DNA from: Actinomycetes bacterium
Lineage (GTDB): Bacteria > Actinomycetota > Coriobacteriia > Coriobacteriales > JAEZXW01
Assembly (NCBI GenBank): GCA_023419515.1
Contig: JAEZXW010000028.1
Coordinates: forward strand, 1-64,000
Reading direction: 5' to 3'
Length of the DNA stretch: 64,000 nucleotides
Under the pieces are notes generated by a model, which saw nothing but the letters and a program-made list of their open reading frames with translations, was not told the origin of the DNA and did not search any database. Both the position numbers and the translations under genes were made by a program. Of this stretch, positions 16,855 to 25,182 are shown one piece after another (the first letter of the stretch is position 1; every line of letters starts with the position of its first letter).

Positions 16855-18228
16855 TTACTCCCAAACAGCGCCAGCGTCGGTGTTTTTCTGCCAGAGCGTG
16901 ATAGCGTCATTCGGTAACAGCTGGTTACCCTTAAGGTCACGGATCAGCACGTGACCAGTTGGTGCCTCGACGTTGAGGTTACCCGTGGTGCCATCATCAA
17001 AAGTTGCCGTTGCGTTGCCTTTGATCTGCTGGTAGGCATTTGGCTGCGGCAGGACAAGCTGGTGAAGCGCATCGAGATCATATGAGCTGATATGGTACTT
17101 CATCCAATGGGTGTCATCGGTGTAGGTGATGAGATTGTCGATCTCGGGAGCAGGATCAGAAACCGAGTCACTCTTTGGCAGGCTGTAGCCCTGATTGATG
17201 CTAAAGGTTTGGCCGTCAGCGATTTTGATGTAGTAGTTTGGGTAGATCGCCAGATCGAGGTTATCGGTATCAGCCAGCTGCTTTGCGTTAAAGCGAGCAG
17301 ATATATCACTCTCGTATGCATCGAGCGGCTTGATAAAGATACAGTCGATATAACCCTCACGTGAGTTCAGCCATACTTCAGGGCTGTCAATGATGATTCC
17401 GGTAATGGGGCGATTGGTCTTGATGAGGACGTGATCTGCCGTGAGCTTGGGGACATCGGTTTCGGTGAGAACCGGTTTGCCGTTTTCTTGACCATGACGA
17501 GACTGATCAAGCAGGTTATTCAAGTCGCGACCAAGCAAGAAGTACGAATAGTGCAGATTGATGCTCTTGGCCTGGATCTGCGCATTTTCGATCACCGAGC
17601 GCTCAAAGAGGATGCTCTTGGTTGAGGTTACGTTGATCAGCTTGGCATTATTGGCGTGGCCGATCGTAATATCTCCGTCAACCGTCAGGTCATTGATGTT
17701 GATATGGTCACCAAAAATCGTAAGGCTACCCTGCCAGTTTTGAGGCACCTGCAGTTCAGCTGTGAGTTGCTTGCTTTCGGTTCTGGTCGACATCATAAAA
17801 AAGCTAAAAAAGTCAGAGAGTTGCTTGATGTCAAAAAGCTCAGGATCAAACCCAATGTTTAGGGTATCGCCCTTGACGCTGGCGATGTTGGTGCCAAATT
17901 GCTGGTCGTAGTAGACGAATTTGATCTTATCGTCATCTGATGCCACCACGTTGATATTGAGATCTTTGACCTCGATGGTATTGATGTTTTCGCCAATAAA
18001 GACCTGTGTGCTTTGGATGGGAGATTTGTATCCCGCTTCAACCGCAAGGCCGTATCCGCCACCTTTAATGACGAGCGGAACGATGAGGCACGCCAAACCA
18101 AGAACCAGCATGATGCAGGCAGAAACTGCCAAGCGCGCTGGCGTTGACATACGCTTTTTAGGCTGCTTGAGTGGGGGAATAGGCATGCTCGGATAGGTTT
18201 TTTGCTGATTGAGATCAGGTGTTGTCAT
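16855..18228 (-). CDS. DUF4097-type beta-repeat membrane protein
   Basis: Single-pass protein of 457 aa: Pro/Lys-rich cytoplasmic N-terminus, one helix (about 32-55), then a long extracytoplasmic region of repeated beta strands ('NINDLTVDGDITIGHANNAK', 'LINVTSTKSILFERSVIEN') as in the DUF4097 putative-adhesin/head-domain family. Such proteins usually end PadR-DUF1700 operons, as here; the preceding gene ends 2 nt upstream. The family is thought to respond to envelope stress, but its function is not established. No sortase motif or catalytic residues are seen. A strong terminator follows. Confidence 0.8.
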   Translation of the reverse strand: MTTPDLNQQKTYPSMPIPPLKQPKKRMSTPARLAVSACIMLVLGLACLIVPLVIKGGGYGLAVEAGYKSPIQSTQVFIGENINTIEVKDLNINVVASDDDKIKFVYYDQQFGTNIASVKGDTLNIGFDPELFDIKQLSDFFSFFMMSTRTESKQLTAELQVPQNWQGSLTIFGDHININDLTVDGDITIGHANNAKLINVTSTKSILFERSVIENAQIQAKSINLHYSYFLLGRDLNNLLDQSRHGQENGKPVLTETDVPKLTADHVLIKTNRPITGIIIDSPEVWLNSREGYIDCIFIKPLDAYESDISARFNAKQLADTDNLDLAIYPNYYIKIADGQTFSINQGYSLPKSDSVSDPAPEIDNLITYTDDTHWMKYHISSYDLDALHQLVLPQPNAYQQIKGNATATFDDGTTGNLNVEAPTGHVLIRDLKGNQLLPNDAITLWQKNTDAGAVWE

Positions 18229-18230
18229 GA

Positions 18231-19055
18231 CTACCCCTCCAATCCTGGATGACGTGGCTTGCTTGAATCATCGGCATGATTAGCCCCAATGGGCTTTGAA
18301 GCCTCAAGGGCTTGAGGTGCCACAGGAGCCTGCGCTGTATCAGGCGCCAAGGGTGCCTGAGGTGCGCTGGATGCTTGCACAGGCTGGATTGCTGATGCGC
18401 TGGCGGCTGCTTGAGACTCTTGGCTATCAATCGTCTGCGCGGACTTCTTCTTTTTGCGTGACCACGAGGTGAACAATGCTTTGGTGAGCAGTACGATGCC
18501 GTATGAGTAGTAGTAGGTCGCAAGCCCCATGATGATAGCGGAGCTCATGAAGATGAGCGCGATACCAAGGTGGGCAAGCGCGTTAAACGGAGCGCCGTGG
18601 ATGACGAGCGTTACCGAGATGATCACTGAGACGACACCCAAAAGCATCAGCGCTAGGCCGATGATGAATCCTGCTGCAGCGATTGCCCAGAGTAGCAGGT
18701 AAATGCTTAGCAGGGTCACAATGATGGCTGCTAGAACAGGAATCCAAATAATTGAGGTAAGAACCAGCGCGATGATGAGCAGTGCCTTTGCCCATCCGGG
18801 AGTCTTGTTGACCTTTTGGATGATGGCAGGAGTTGCTTCAGCTTGAGCTGCGAGATGCTCCTCATTGAGCTGGTTGAGGTTTGCGGCGATCTCTTCTGGT
18901 GCCTCGAGTGATGCTACCGCCTCTTCTTCGGTCATACCGTCATCGATGCGGTCATCGAGTTGTTCGGCATAAAAGCGAACCATTGCCTTACGATCTTGAT
19001 CGCCCATGCTTACCAGGCACGCATCAAGTCGCAACAAAAATTCATTGCGCGTCAT
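18231..19055 (-). CDS. DUF1700 family membrane protein
   Basis: The first 65 residues ('EFLLRLDACLVSMGDQDRKA', 'GMTEEEAVASLEAPEEIAAN') are a typical DUF1700 (HAAS-like) soluble helical domain. This is followed by about six hydrophobic helices (residues 90-195) and a Pro/Ala/Gln-rich cytoplasmic tail (200-274). It overlaps the PadR gene by 4 nt (ATGA), and the DUF4097 gene follows 2 nt later, so the three genes form one translationally coupled operon. HAAS-domain proteins have been proposed to be controlled by, and possibly to signal to, PadR partners. The biochemical role is unknown. Confidence 0.85.
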   Translation of the reverse strand: MTRNEFLLRLDACLVSMGDQDRKAMVRFYAEQLDDRIDDGMTEEEAVASLEAPEEIAANLNQLNEEHLAAQAEATPAIIQKVNKTPGWAKALLIIALVLTSIIWIPVLAAIIVTLLSIYLLLWAIAAAGFIIGLALMLLGVVSVIISVTLVIHGAPFNALAHLGIALIFMSSAIIMGLATYYYSYGIVLLTKALFTSWSRKKKKSAQTIDSQESQAAASASAIQPVQASSAPQAPLAPDTAQAPVAPQALEASKPIGANHADDSSKPRHPGLEG

Positions 19056-19366
19056 GATCGAGATCCCTCCTTGATAAACGCATGAACGAGCTCAATTTCT
19101 GGCCAGCTCTCAAGAAACTCCGAGATCTTAGTCTTGCCTTCATCGGTGATGCGGTAATACTTGCGCAGGCGGCCGTTGTGTTCGATCGAGTACGTCTTGA
19201 GCATCCCCGCTGCTTCGAGTCGCTTGAGGAGCGGGTAGAGCGTTGACTCTGAGATTTCGATCGCATTGCTCACGTCTTTGACGATCTGGTAGCCATACGA
19301 GTCGCCTTTGTTGAGCACCGCGAGTACACAGGTATCGAGAAGACCTTTTTTCATTTGAGCGTCCAT
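19052..19366 (-). CDS. PadR-family transcriptional regulator
   Basis: A 104-aa winged-helix repressor of the short PadR (PadR-s2) type. 'GDSYGYQIVKDV' and 'ISESTLYPLLKRLEAAGMLK' form the recognition helix region, and 'GRLRKYYRITDEGK' is the wing; a dimerisation helix follows. The start is ATG at 19366, with AAGGAGG 5 nt upstream; an in-frame extension to 19402 is not supported. It probably represses its own operon through the palindrome at 19446-19466, about 80 bp upstream of the start. The inducer is unknown; envelope stress is suggested by the operon partners. Confidence 0.92.
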   Translation of the reverse strand: MDAQMKKGLLDTCVLAVLNKGDSYGYQIVKDVSNAIEISESTLYPLLKRLEAAGMLKTYSIEHNGRLRKYYRITDEGKTKISEFLESWPEIELVHAFIKEGSRS

Positions 19367-19431
19367 GAGCACCTCCTTTCCGGGGGGGGTGATCAAAAGC
19401 ATGGATGGGACTGTGAGAGTTTAGCCAACCT

Positions 19432-19466
19432 ATACTATGTATTAAATACTATACAATGTATAGTAT
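19432..19466. promoter_or_regulatory. Probable PadR operator: 10+1+10 bp perfect palindrome
   Basis: Half sites ATACTATACA (19446-19455) and TGTATAGTAT (19457-19466) are exact reverse complements around a central A. A partial copy of the left half (ATACTATGTA, 19432-19441) lies beside it. It sits upstream of the padR operon and overlaps a candidate minus-strand promoter (TTGTAT, about 16 bp, TATAGG). AT-rich palindromes of this kind are usual for PadR repressors. Confidence 0.75.
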
Positions 19467-19515
19467 GTCTCTCAGACTGGTTGTCAAGCTACTCGGACAA
19501 TTTTTTACAGGCGAT

Positions 19516-20514
19516 TTATTTGAGATTCAAAATGAGATTGGCAAGCTCAACCCAGCCATCAATGCAAGGGCGCGTGGTGGCGAGGATGGCGGGCTTGTTT
19601 TGGCGTACGGAGGATAGTGTTGTGTCGATTGCTGCGTCCGTCGTCGAGCCTGCTAATGCGTCGAGTGCTTGTTCGATGAGTTCCTCAGCTGCGGCTATGA
19701 CGGCAGGGTTGCCAAGGGCGTTGTGCATGATGCACGTGAGATCACAGGCGCCTCCCATTGCCACATCGGCTGCCGAATCGCCAACTGCGATGCTCGTGCC
19801 TCTCGTTGCGTGAGCAAGCATTGCTTGATCAAACGTAACTGCTTCAAGCTTGCTGCAACCACGGGGTAGGAGATGGTAGATGTGAATCTCTTTCAAATCG
19901 AGGGAGCTATCTTTGGCACGGATGATGCCGTTATCGATGAGCGTGAGAGGAAGGGAGCCCTCATCGAGCAGATCTTGTGCCTGAGCAACATTGATGTTGC
20001 CGCGCAGTGGAGTGCTCACGTTAAAATCCATCTGGTTAAACGGTGAGAGCTCGAGTGATCCTGCAAAGCGATCGAGGAGCTCATCGACAGCACTGCTTGC
20101 CCAGATGAGCTCACGAGGTGTTGATCCTGCTTGTGGGTCAAATGGCATTTCGCCCGTGAGATAAGTGATCGTTGCATCAACCCCGTGACCCTGTTGATGC
20201 ACTGTGCCAAGCTCGGCAGCAAAGCGCTCAATTCCGAGCACGCGACAGAGCGAGGCGAGATCTTTCCTCGTACGTCCCGTCACGATCACCACGTCGATGT
20301 TTGCTGCGCGCAGGCCAACCAGCGCTTCGGCAAGCTGGGCGGAGGGGCTTCCGTCAGTTGCGCAAAGCACGCGTCCGCCGGGAGCAAGCATCGTGCCATC
20401 GAGGTCGGTGTAGATGGTGGTCACATTGCGCAACAGTTCAATGAGCTGGTGATCGCTATCAGACCCACCGATCTTCTTGGTATGAATTTGATCAATTGGA
20501 CGCAAGAGATTCAC
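19516..20514 (-). CDS. HAD-superfamily phosphatase (Cof-like)
   Basis: Haloacid-dehalogenase phosphatase, likely acting on a sugar phosphate. Motif I is 'YTDLDGTML' near residue 35, motif II is 'VVIVTGR', motif III Lys is in 'GCSKLEAV', and motif IV is 'AVGDSAADVAMG'. A C2-type cap lies between motifs II and III. The length of 332 aa is slightly long because of an extra N-terminus and a C-terminal tail. The GTG start at 20514 has GAGG 5 nt upstream. It is transcribed away from another HAD enzyme at 20730, but the two are only distantly related. The substrate cannot be told from sequence. Confidence 0.82.
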   Translation of the reverse strand: MNLLRPIDQIHTKKIGGSDSDHQLIELLRNVTTIYTDLDGTMLAPGGRVLCATDGSPSAQLAEALVGLRAANIDVVIVTGRTRKDLASLCRVLGIERFAAELGTVHQQGHGVDATITYLTGEMPFDPQAGSTPRELIWASSAVDELLDRFAGSLELSPFNQMDFNVSTPLRGNINVAQAQDLLDEGSLPLTLIDNGIIRAKDSSLDLKEIHIYHLLPRGCSKLEAVTFDQAMLAHATRGTSIAVGDSAADVAMGGACDLTCIMHNALGNPAVIAAAEELIEQALDALAGSTTDAAIDTTLSSVRQNKPAILATTRPCIDGWVELANLILNLK

Positions 20515-20729
20515 GGTTGCCTCATTTGCTTAACAGGTGGATTATGTTCGGGTGCAGCCATCAAGCCATTGGTTGCGGTTGTTGATGTGCTGGATCAACA
20601 GCGCGCTGTGGTCATCAACGGGCACACAAGTCCATTCAAAAAATTCTTAACGGTAAGTATTCATGAGCCGTGATAGGATTTCACAAGAAAGTTACCTATT
20701 ACACAGGATTTTTGGAGAGCACGACCCCT

Positions 20730-21437
20730 ATGACTGCGGTGGATACCCACGCTGCACCAGATACTGATAAACCAGTACAGCTCGCTGCGTTTGACTACGA
20801 TGGCACAATCATCAATGGTCAGTCGGGTGAGCTTTTGGTGCACTATATGATGCGCAGCATGAAGGTACCGGTTAAAACAGTGCTCTCGGTTGGCTGGTGG
20901 GCGTTTCGCTACAAGCTGAGGTTGCCCATTGAACAGAGCGAGGTTCGTGAGGACATCTTCAACCTGTTTACGGGTGATTCGGTCGAGGACGTGAATACGT
21001 TTTTGGGTGAGTTTCACGATGAGTTCGTCAAGCCGCTCATCAGGCCTGAGGCTTTGCAGGAGCTCAACCGCGCGCGTCAAGACGGCATGCATGTGCTTAT
21101 CGTTTCGGCATCGTTCGATGCGCTTTTGCGTCCCATGATCAGCGAGATCGGTGCCGATGCCCTGCTCGCTACTCAGATGGAGTGTACGCCCGATGGCTCA
21201 CGCTACACGGGTAAGGTCAAGGGAAGGCCTGTTGAGGGCGATGAAAAGGTGAGAAGTATCACCGAATATGCAAATGAGCTCTATGGCGAGGGTAAGTGGG
21301 AGCTTGCCCGTGCGTATGGAGATCATCACAGCGATATTCCGCTGCTGGCTTTTGCGCGCGAGTCCTATGCGGTCACCCCTGATTCCAAGATGGAGCGAAC
21401 GGCTCGTCGCCGGCAGTGGACAATTTGTCAGTGGTAG
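20730..21437 (+). CDS. HAD-IB family phosphatase (SerB-like)
   Basis: HAD subfamily IB hydrolase of 235 aa. Motif I is 'AAFDYDGTIINGQSG', motif II is 'LIVSASFDALLRP', and motifs III/IV are within 'KGRPVEGDEKV' and 'AYGDHHSDIPLLAFA'. The group includes phosphoserine phosphatase and related monophosphatases. Start: ATG at 20730 with GGAGAG upstream is preferred; an in-frame GTG at 20670 would add 20 residues without a good ribosome-binding site. The Rrf2 gene begins 3 nt after its stop, so the two are co-transcribed. The substrate is not known. Confidence 0.8.
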   Translation: MTAVDTHAAPDTDKPVQLAAFDYDGTIINGQSGELLVHYMMRSMKVPVKTVLSVGWWAFRYKLRLPIEQSEVREDIFNLFTGDSVEDVNTFLGEFHDEFVKPLIRPEALQELNRARQDGMHVLIVSASFDALLRPMISEIGADALLATQMECTPDGSRYTGKVKGRPVEGDEKVRSITEYANELYGEGKWELARAYGDHHSDIPLLAFARESYAVTPDSKMERTARRRQWTICQW

Positions 21438-21440
21438 CGC

Positions 21441-21959
21441 ATGAACATTACTCGTCGAACAGATTACGCAATTCGATTGATCACCGCGCTGATCGAGGCT
21501 CAAGGCAAGCCGCTTTCGGTTCGTCTTGTTGCCCAGGACTACCACGTGCCCTATTCGTTTGCCCGTTCTATCCAGCATGATCTGGTCAATGCAGGATTGA
21601 TCAAATCACTCCGTGGTGCCCAAGGCGGCATGGTGCTTGCCCAAGATCCCGGTAAGATTTCACTCTTGACGATCATTGAGGCGGTGCAAGGTCCGATCGG
21701 TTTGGGCGTGTGTTCGCGAGAAGAGGGCTGGTGTCCTCGAGAAAAGCGCTGCCAATTTCACCCCGTTTGGCAGGGGCTTGATCAGATGATCCGCGATTAT
21801 TTGTGCTCCGTATCTATGAAGGATGTGGTTGAGGGTACGCGTTATCCGAACCTGCCGCAGGAGTATTGGTCGGCCGAGGCGTTTATGCCGCAAAACATTA
21901 GGATGCGTCGGGCGAACAGGTTGCGCAACGATCCGTGTGCGGGCGCTTGTGACTGCTAG
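21441..21959 (+). CDS. Rrf2-family regulator with Cys cluster ligands
   Basis: Rrf2 winged-helix transcription factor of 172 aa. The DNA-binding part is residues 1-65 ('RRTDYAIRLITALIEAQGK', 'VPYSFARSIQHDLVNAGLI', 'SLRGAQGGMVLA'). The effector segment has three cysteines, spaced C-x6-C-x5-C in 'CSREEGWCPREKRC', close to the IscR/NsrR pattern for an Fe-S cluster. The C-terminus adds 'CAGACDC', three more cysteines of unknown role. It lies between a HAD phosphatase and a MutY-like gene and is probably co-transcribed with both. Likely a sensor of redox, iron or NO; targets cannot be read from this window. Confidence 0.85.
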   Translation: MNITRRTDYAIRLITALIEAQGKPLSVRLVAQDYHVPYSFARSIQHDLVNAGLIKSLRGAQGGMVLAQDPGKISLLTIIEAVQGPIGLGVCSREEGWCPREKRCQFHPVWQGLDQMIRDYLCSVSMKDVVEGTRYPNLPQEYWSAEAFMPQNIRMRRANRLRNDPCAGACDC

Positions 21960-21999
21960 CGTTCGCGGCGCTTGAAGTTGGGTCGATGAGGTAGGTCGC

Positions 22000-22977
22000 G
22001 TGTTCATGCCAGATTCCAAACAACAACAGATCATCGAGCAAGCGGTTTCCGATCTTATCGTAGGTCATACGTCTGAGTTGGCGGCGTTTTGTGATTACGT
22101 GCGAGAGCGCGGTAAAGAGCTCTATCGAGACTTGCCTTGGCGCAATACGCATGACCCATATCATATTTGGCTTTCTGAGGTGATGCTCCAGCAAACCCAG
22201 GTCTCACGCGTACGTGAAAAGTGGCTTGCTTGGATCGAGCAGTTTCCGACCATCGATGCTTTAAGCGCAGCGTCACAGGCCGATGTGTTGCAAGCGTGGC
22301 AGGGGCTTGGCTACAATCGGCGAGCTCTTGCGCTCAAACGTGCAGCAACGACCGTCTCTGTGCGCTACCAGGGTGAGCTTCCCGCCGATTATGAGGTGCT
22401 GCTTACCTTGGATGGGATTGGTCCAGCTACGGCAGCTGGTATTTGCGCTTTTGCCTTTGAGCAACCTTCAATCTATATCGAGACCAATGTTCGCACCGTT
22501 TTCATCGGTGCATTTCGCGACCATTTTGCCGAGGAGCTTGAAGCTAAAGGCAAGATTTCCGATAGGAGCCTCGTACCCTTTGTGCAGGTAACCTGTCCCG
22601 GACTTGCGCCTGATGAGATCAATTCAATCGCAACAATCTCGCCACGAGCTTGGTATTATGCACTTTTGGATTTGGGCGCCGAGATTAAGGCGTCAAGTAC
22701 GAATGATCCCGCGCGACTTTCAGCACAATACGCCAAGCAATCAACCTTTGAAGGCTCTCATCGACAAAAGCGGGCGTTCTTGCTGCGCCACGTCCTCGGA
22801 CTGCAAAGCACTACGCTTGAACAGGCATGTGCTGCCCTCAACGAGCATGAAGATAAAGCAGGTCGCGAGCACGTGGATGCGACGTACGTTAAGGCAATTC
22901 TTGATCAATTGGCAGGCGAGGGCTTTTTGGCGACTGATCCACAGGATGTCAATCGCTGGATGTGCCCCTCCACATGA
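22000..22977 (+). CDS. MutY-like HhH-GPD DNA glycosylase, lacking the Fe-S cluster
   Basis: HhH-GPD superfamily base-excision glycosylase closest to MutY. It has 'LPWRNTHDPYHIWLSEVMLQ' with the catalytic-type Glu (E60) and the helix-hairpin-helix 'LTLDGIGPATAAGI'. At the position of MutY's catalytic Asp (DGNV) it has Glu ('YIETNVRTVF', E161). The C-x6-C-x2-C-x5-C ligands expected after 'LLDLGAEI' are missing, and no NUDIX-like C-terminal domain follows. The length is 325 aa against about 350 for MutY. It could be a true A/G glycosylase variant or have another lesion specificity. GTG at 22000 or ATG at 22006 are possible starts; GAGGTAGG lies upstream. Confidence 0.75.
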   Translation: MFMPDSKQQQIIEQAVSDLIVGHTSELAAFCDYVRERGKELYRDLPWRNTHDPYHIWLSEVMLQQTQVSRVREKWLAWIEQFPTIDALSAASQADVLQAWQGLGYNRRALALKRAATTVSVRYQGELPADYEVLLTLDGIGPATAAGICAFAFEQPSIYIETNVRTVFIGAFRDHFAEELEAKGKISDRSLVPFVQVTCPGLAPDEINSIATISPRAWYYALLDLGAEIKASSTNDPARLSAQYAKQSTFEGSHRQKRAFLLRHVLGLQSTTLEQACAALNEHEDKAGREHVDATYVKAILDQLAGEGFLATDPQDVNRWMCPST

Positions 22978-23019
22978 GCACAGGATGCGCCTGAGCGAGC
23001 CCGAGATCCGCGTGCGACG

Positions 23020-24006
23020 CTACCCGAGTCGCTCCTGACGAGCCTTGCGATACGCCAAGTCTGAGGTAATCATTTCATCGAGTGTCCTTGTTGCCTTCCA
23101 GCCTAATACCTCATAAGCGCGGCTTGGATCAGCGGTCAGCGCTGCGGGGTCACCGTCGCGGCGCGGTCCTTCAACAAACGGAACATCAATGATCTTTTGC
23201 GTAGCCTCAACCACCTCACGCACCGAATAGCCGGTGCCTGATCCGAGGTTTATCGTGAATGATTCCTTGCCATCAACCAGGTGTTGAGCACCGAGGATGT
23301 GAGCCTGGACGAGATCGGTGACGTGGATGTAGTCGCGAATGCAGCTGCCATCGGGGGTGGGGTAATCGGTACCAAAGATCGTCATGCTCTCACGGATACC
23401 GAGCGCCGCCTGCAGCGTCACGGGGATGAGGTGTGTGATCTGGTCTTTGTACAGACCAATCTTGAGTGAATCATCGGCACCAGCAACATTAAAGTACCTA
23501 AAGATTCCCCAGGTCATGTCATGAGCGCGACAAACCCAGCGGATCATGTCTTCAGCGGCAAGCTTCGATGCGCCGTAGGGATTGATCGGCTTGCACTCAT
23601 CGTCTTCATGGCACACGCCATCAGCCTCGCCATAGACGGCGGCCGTCGAAGAAAAGATGACATGCTTGACGTTGTGCTTCATCATCGTCTCAAGCATAAC
23701 GCGCACGCCTTCAACGTTGTTGTGATAGTAGGTCAAAGGCTGGGTAACGCTTTCGGGAACCACGAGCTTCGCCGCAAAGTGCATAACGGCATCGAAGGGT
23801 TTCTCGGCACACTCGACGCGAAACACATCATCAAATTGGGCGGGATTTAAGGTATCACCCAGATAAAAGCGGGCGTCAGGGTGGATCATCTCGCGGTAGC
23901 CCGTCGAGAGGTTGTCGTAGATGACGACCTCATGCCCAGCCCTAATGAGCTCAAAGACAGCATGGCTTCCGATGTATCCTGCGCCACCAACAACAAGAAC
24001 TTTCAT
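23020..24006 (-). CDS. galE: UDP-glucose 4-epimerase
   Basis: Interconverts UDP-glucose and UDP-galactose (or the N-acetyl forms) using bound NAD. The Rossmann motif is 'VVGGAGYIGSHAV', the catalytic Ser/Thr is in 'IFSSTAAVYGE', and the Tyr-x3-Lys pair is in 'INPYGASKLAAE'. The C-terminal 'TINLGSGTGYSVREV' is typical of GalE. The length of 328 aa is normal. AGGGG precedes the ATG. It is the last gene of the six-gene tarI-to-galE operon, 66 nt after the glycosyltransferase, and probably supplies UDP-Gal or UDP-GalNAc for the surface glycan. Confidence 0.95.
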   Translation of the reverse strand: MKVLVVGGAGYIGSHAVFELIRAGHEVVIYDNLSTGYREMIHPDARFYLGDTLNPAQFDDVFRVECAEKPFDAVMHFAAKLVVPESVTQPLTYYHNNVEGVRVMLETMMKHNVKHVIFSSTAAVYGEADGVCHEDDECKPINPYGASKLAAEDMIRWVCRAHDMTWGIFRYFNVAGADDSLKIGLYKDQITHLIPVTLQAALGIRESMTIFGTDYPTPDGSCIRDYIHVTDLVQAHILGAQHLVDGKESFTINLGSGTGYSVREVVEATQKIIDVPFVEGPRRDGDPAALTADPSRAYEVLGWKATRTLDEMITSDLAYRKARQERLG

Positions 24007-24072
24007 GATTTCCCCTAACCAATCAGCATATGATCTGATTGAGCGTGTGATGAATCGTTTGTACCGCAGCGT

Positions 24073-25182
24073 TTATGCTGAGCTCGTTTTGTAGTATTCC
24101 GTGAGCTTTGTGGTATCGATTGTACTCCTATATACCTGACGAGTGGGGTGATCTTTCACCTTGGCAAGCCACGGCGGCAAAAGCCCCTTGAGGGTACCCA
24201 GACCATAGGCAGTGTGCAGGGCAAAAAAGACAAAAGGCAACAACAAGAAGGTCGCATAGAGTTTTTTGGCACTGAGGGCTGCCGTGATCGTCATGACGAT
24301 ACAGGCGAGCGCGTAGAGACCAAGCAGTGTAATGAGCATCCACTTGCACCAGAATATGGCAACGATGATCGAGGCGATGAGCGTTAGGACAAAGGCAAAG
24401 GGTACGAGGTGAAAGGTGCTCACACAGCCAGGTTGTGCAAAGAGTGTCTTGCCCATCCAAAAGCCGTTACTAAACTTTTGCTTGATCATGCGGCTGAGGC
24501 TTGACCTGATGTGCTGGTGCGAGACGATCGCGGGATCAAACCAGATGGTATAGCCATGCTGTCTGATGCGATAGCTCATGTCGTTGTCTTCCGCGCGATG
24601 GAGACGCTCGTCATAGATGCCGACGGTATCGTAGACACTCATGCGATAGAGCCCGTGAAATACTGAGTCAACTGCGTGTTCCTTGAGGCTATTGCTACTG
24701 CGCCGATAGGCTGCAATTGAGCTGCCAAAGAGGGATTCTTCAGCTGCGTGCAGCATGGCACTAAAGGCGGATTTATCCTTGGTAAAGGTAGGGCGCATGC
24801 CGCCGACTGCATCGTGGCCGCGCTCTATCGCCGCGACTGATTTCTCAATAAAGTCGGCATCGAGGGTCGCGTGAGCATCGACTCGCACAAAAAGCTCGCC
24901 TTCGGCAAGCGCGAGCGATTTGTTGACACCTTGGGGGACTGGTCGCTCGTTGTTATCGAGAATGGCGATACGATGATATTCGTGCTGATGAGCACGGGCA
25001 AACTCATGCATGAGCTCGAGGGTGCGGTCGGTCGATGCGTTATCGACCATCACAAGCTCAATGCGTTCCTTTGGGTAGGTTTGTGCGAGGATGGTCGCAA
25101 AGCAGTCGTCGAGGTGGCGCTCCTCGTTGTAGGCGACGAGAGCAAGGGTGATGTATGCCGATTGGCGTGCGGAAGTATTCAT
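24073..25182 (-). CDS. Family 2 glycosyltransferase with C-terminal membrane helices
   Basis: GT-A fold glycosyltransferase, cytoplasmic with membrane anchor. 'LALVAYNEERHLDDC' and 'ELVMVDNASTDRTL' form the nucleotide-binding start, 'LFVRVDAHATLD' carries the metal site (D-x-H form of DXD), and 'RAEDNDMSYRIRQ' holds the catalytic ED motif. Three helices (about residues 255-340) follow, as in ExoA/succinoglycan-type enzymes. It overlaps the sugar-phosphate transferase gene by 4 nt (ATGA), so it likely adds the second sugar to the lipid carrier. GAGG lies 7 nt before the ATG. Donor and acceptor are unknown. Confidence 0.88.
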   Translation of the reverse strand: MNTSARQSAYITLALVAYNEERHLDDCFATILAQTYPKERIELVMVDNASTDRTLELMHEFARAHQHEYHRIAILDNNERPVPQGVNKSLALAEGELFVRVDAHATLDADFIEKSVAAIERGHDAVGGMRPTFTKDKSAFSAMLHAAEESLFGSSIAAYRRSSNSLKEHAVDSVFHGLYRMSVYDTVGIYDERLHRAEDNDMSYRIRQHGYTIWFDPAIVSHQHIRSSLSRMIKQKFSNGFWMGKTLFAQPGCVSTFHLVPFAFVLTLIASIIVAIFWCKWMLITLLGLYALACIVMTITAALSAKKLYATFLLLPFVFFALHTAYGLGTLKGLLPPWLAKVKDHPTRQVYRSTIDTTKLTEYYKTSSA

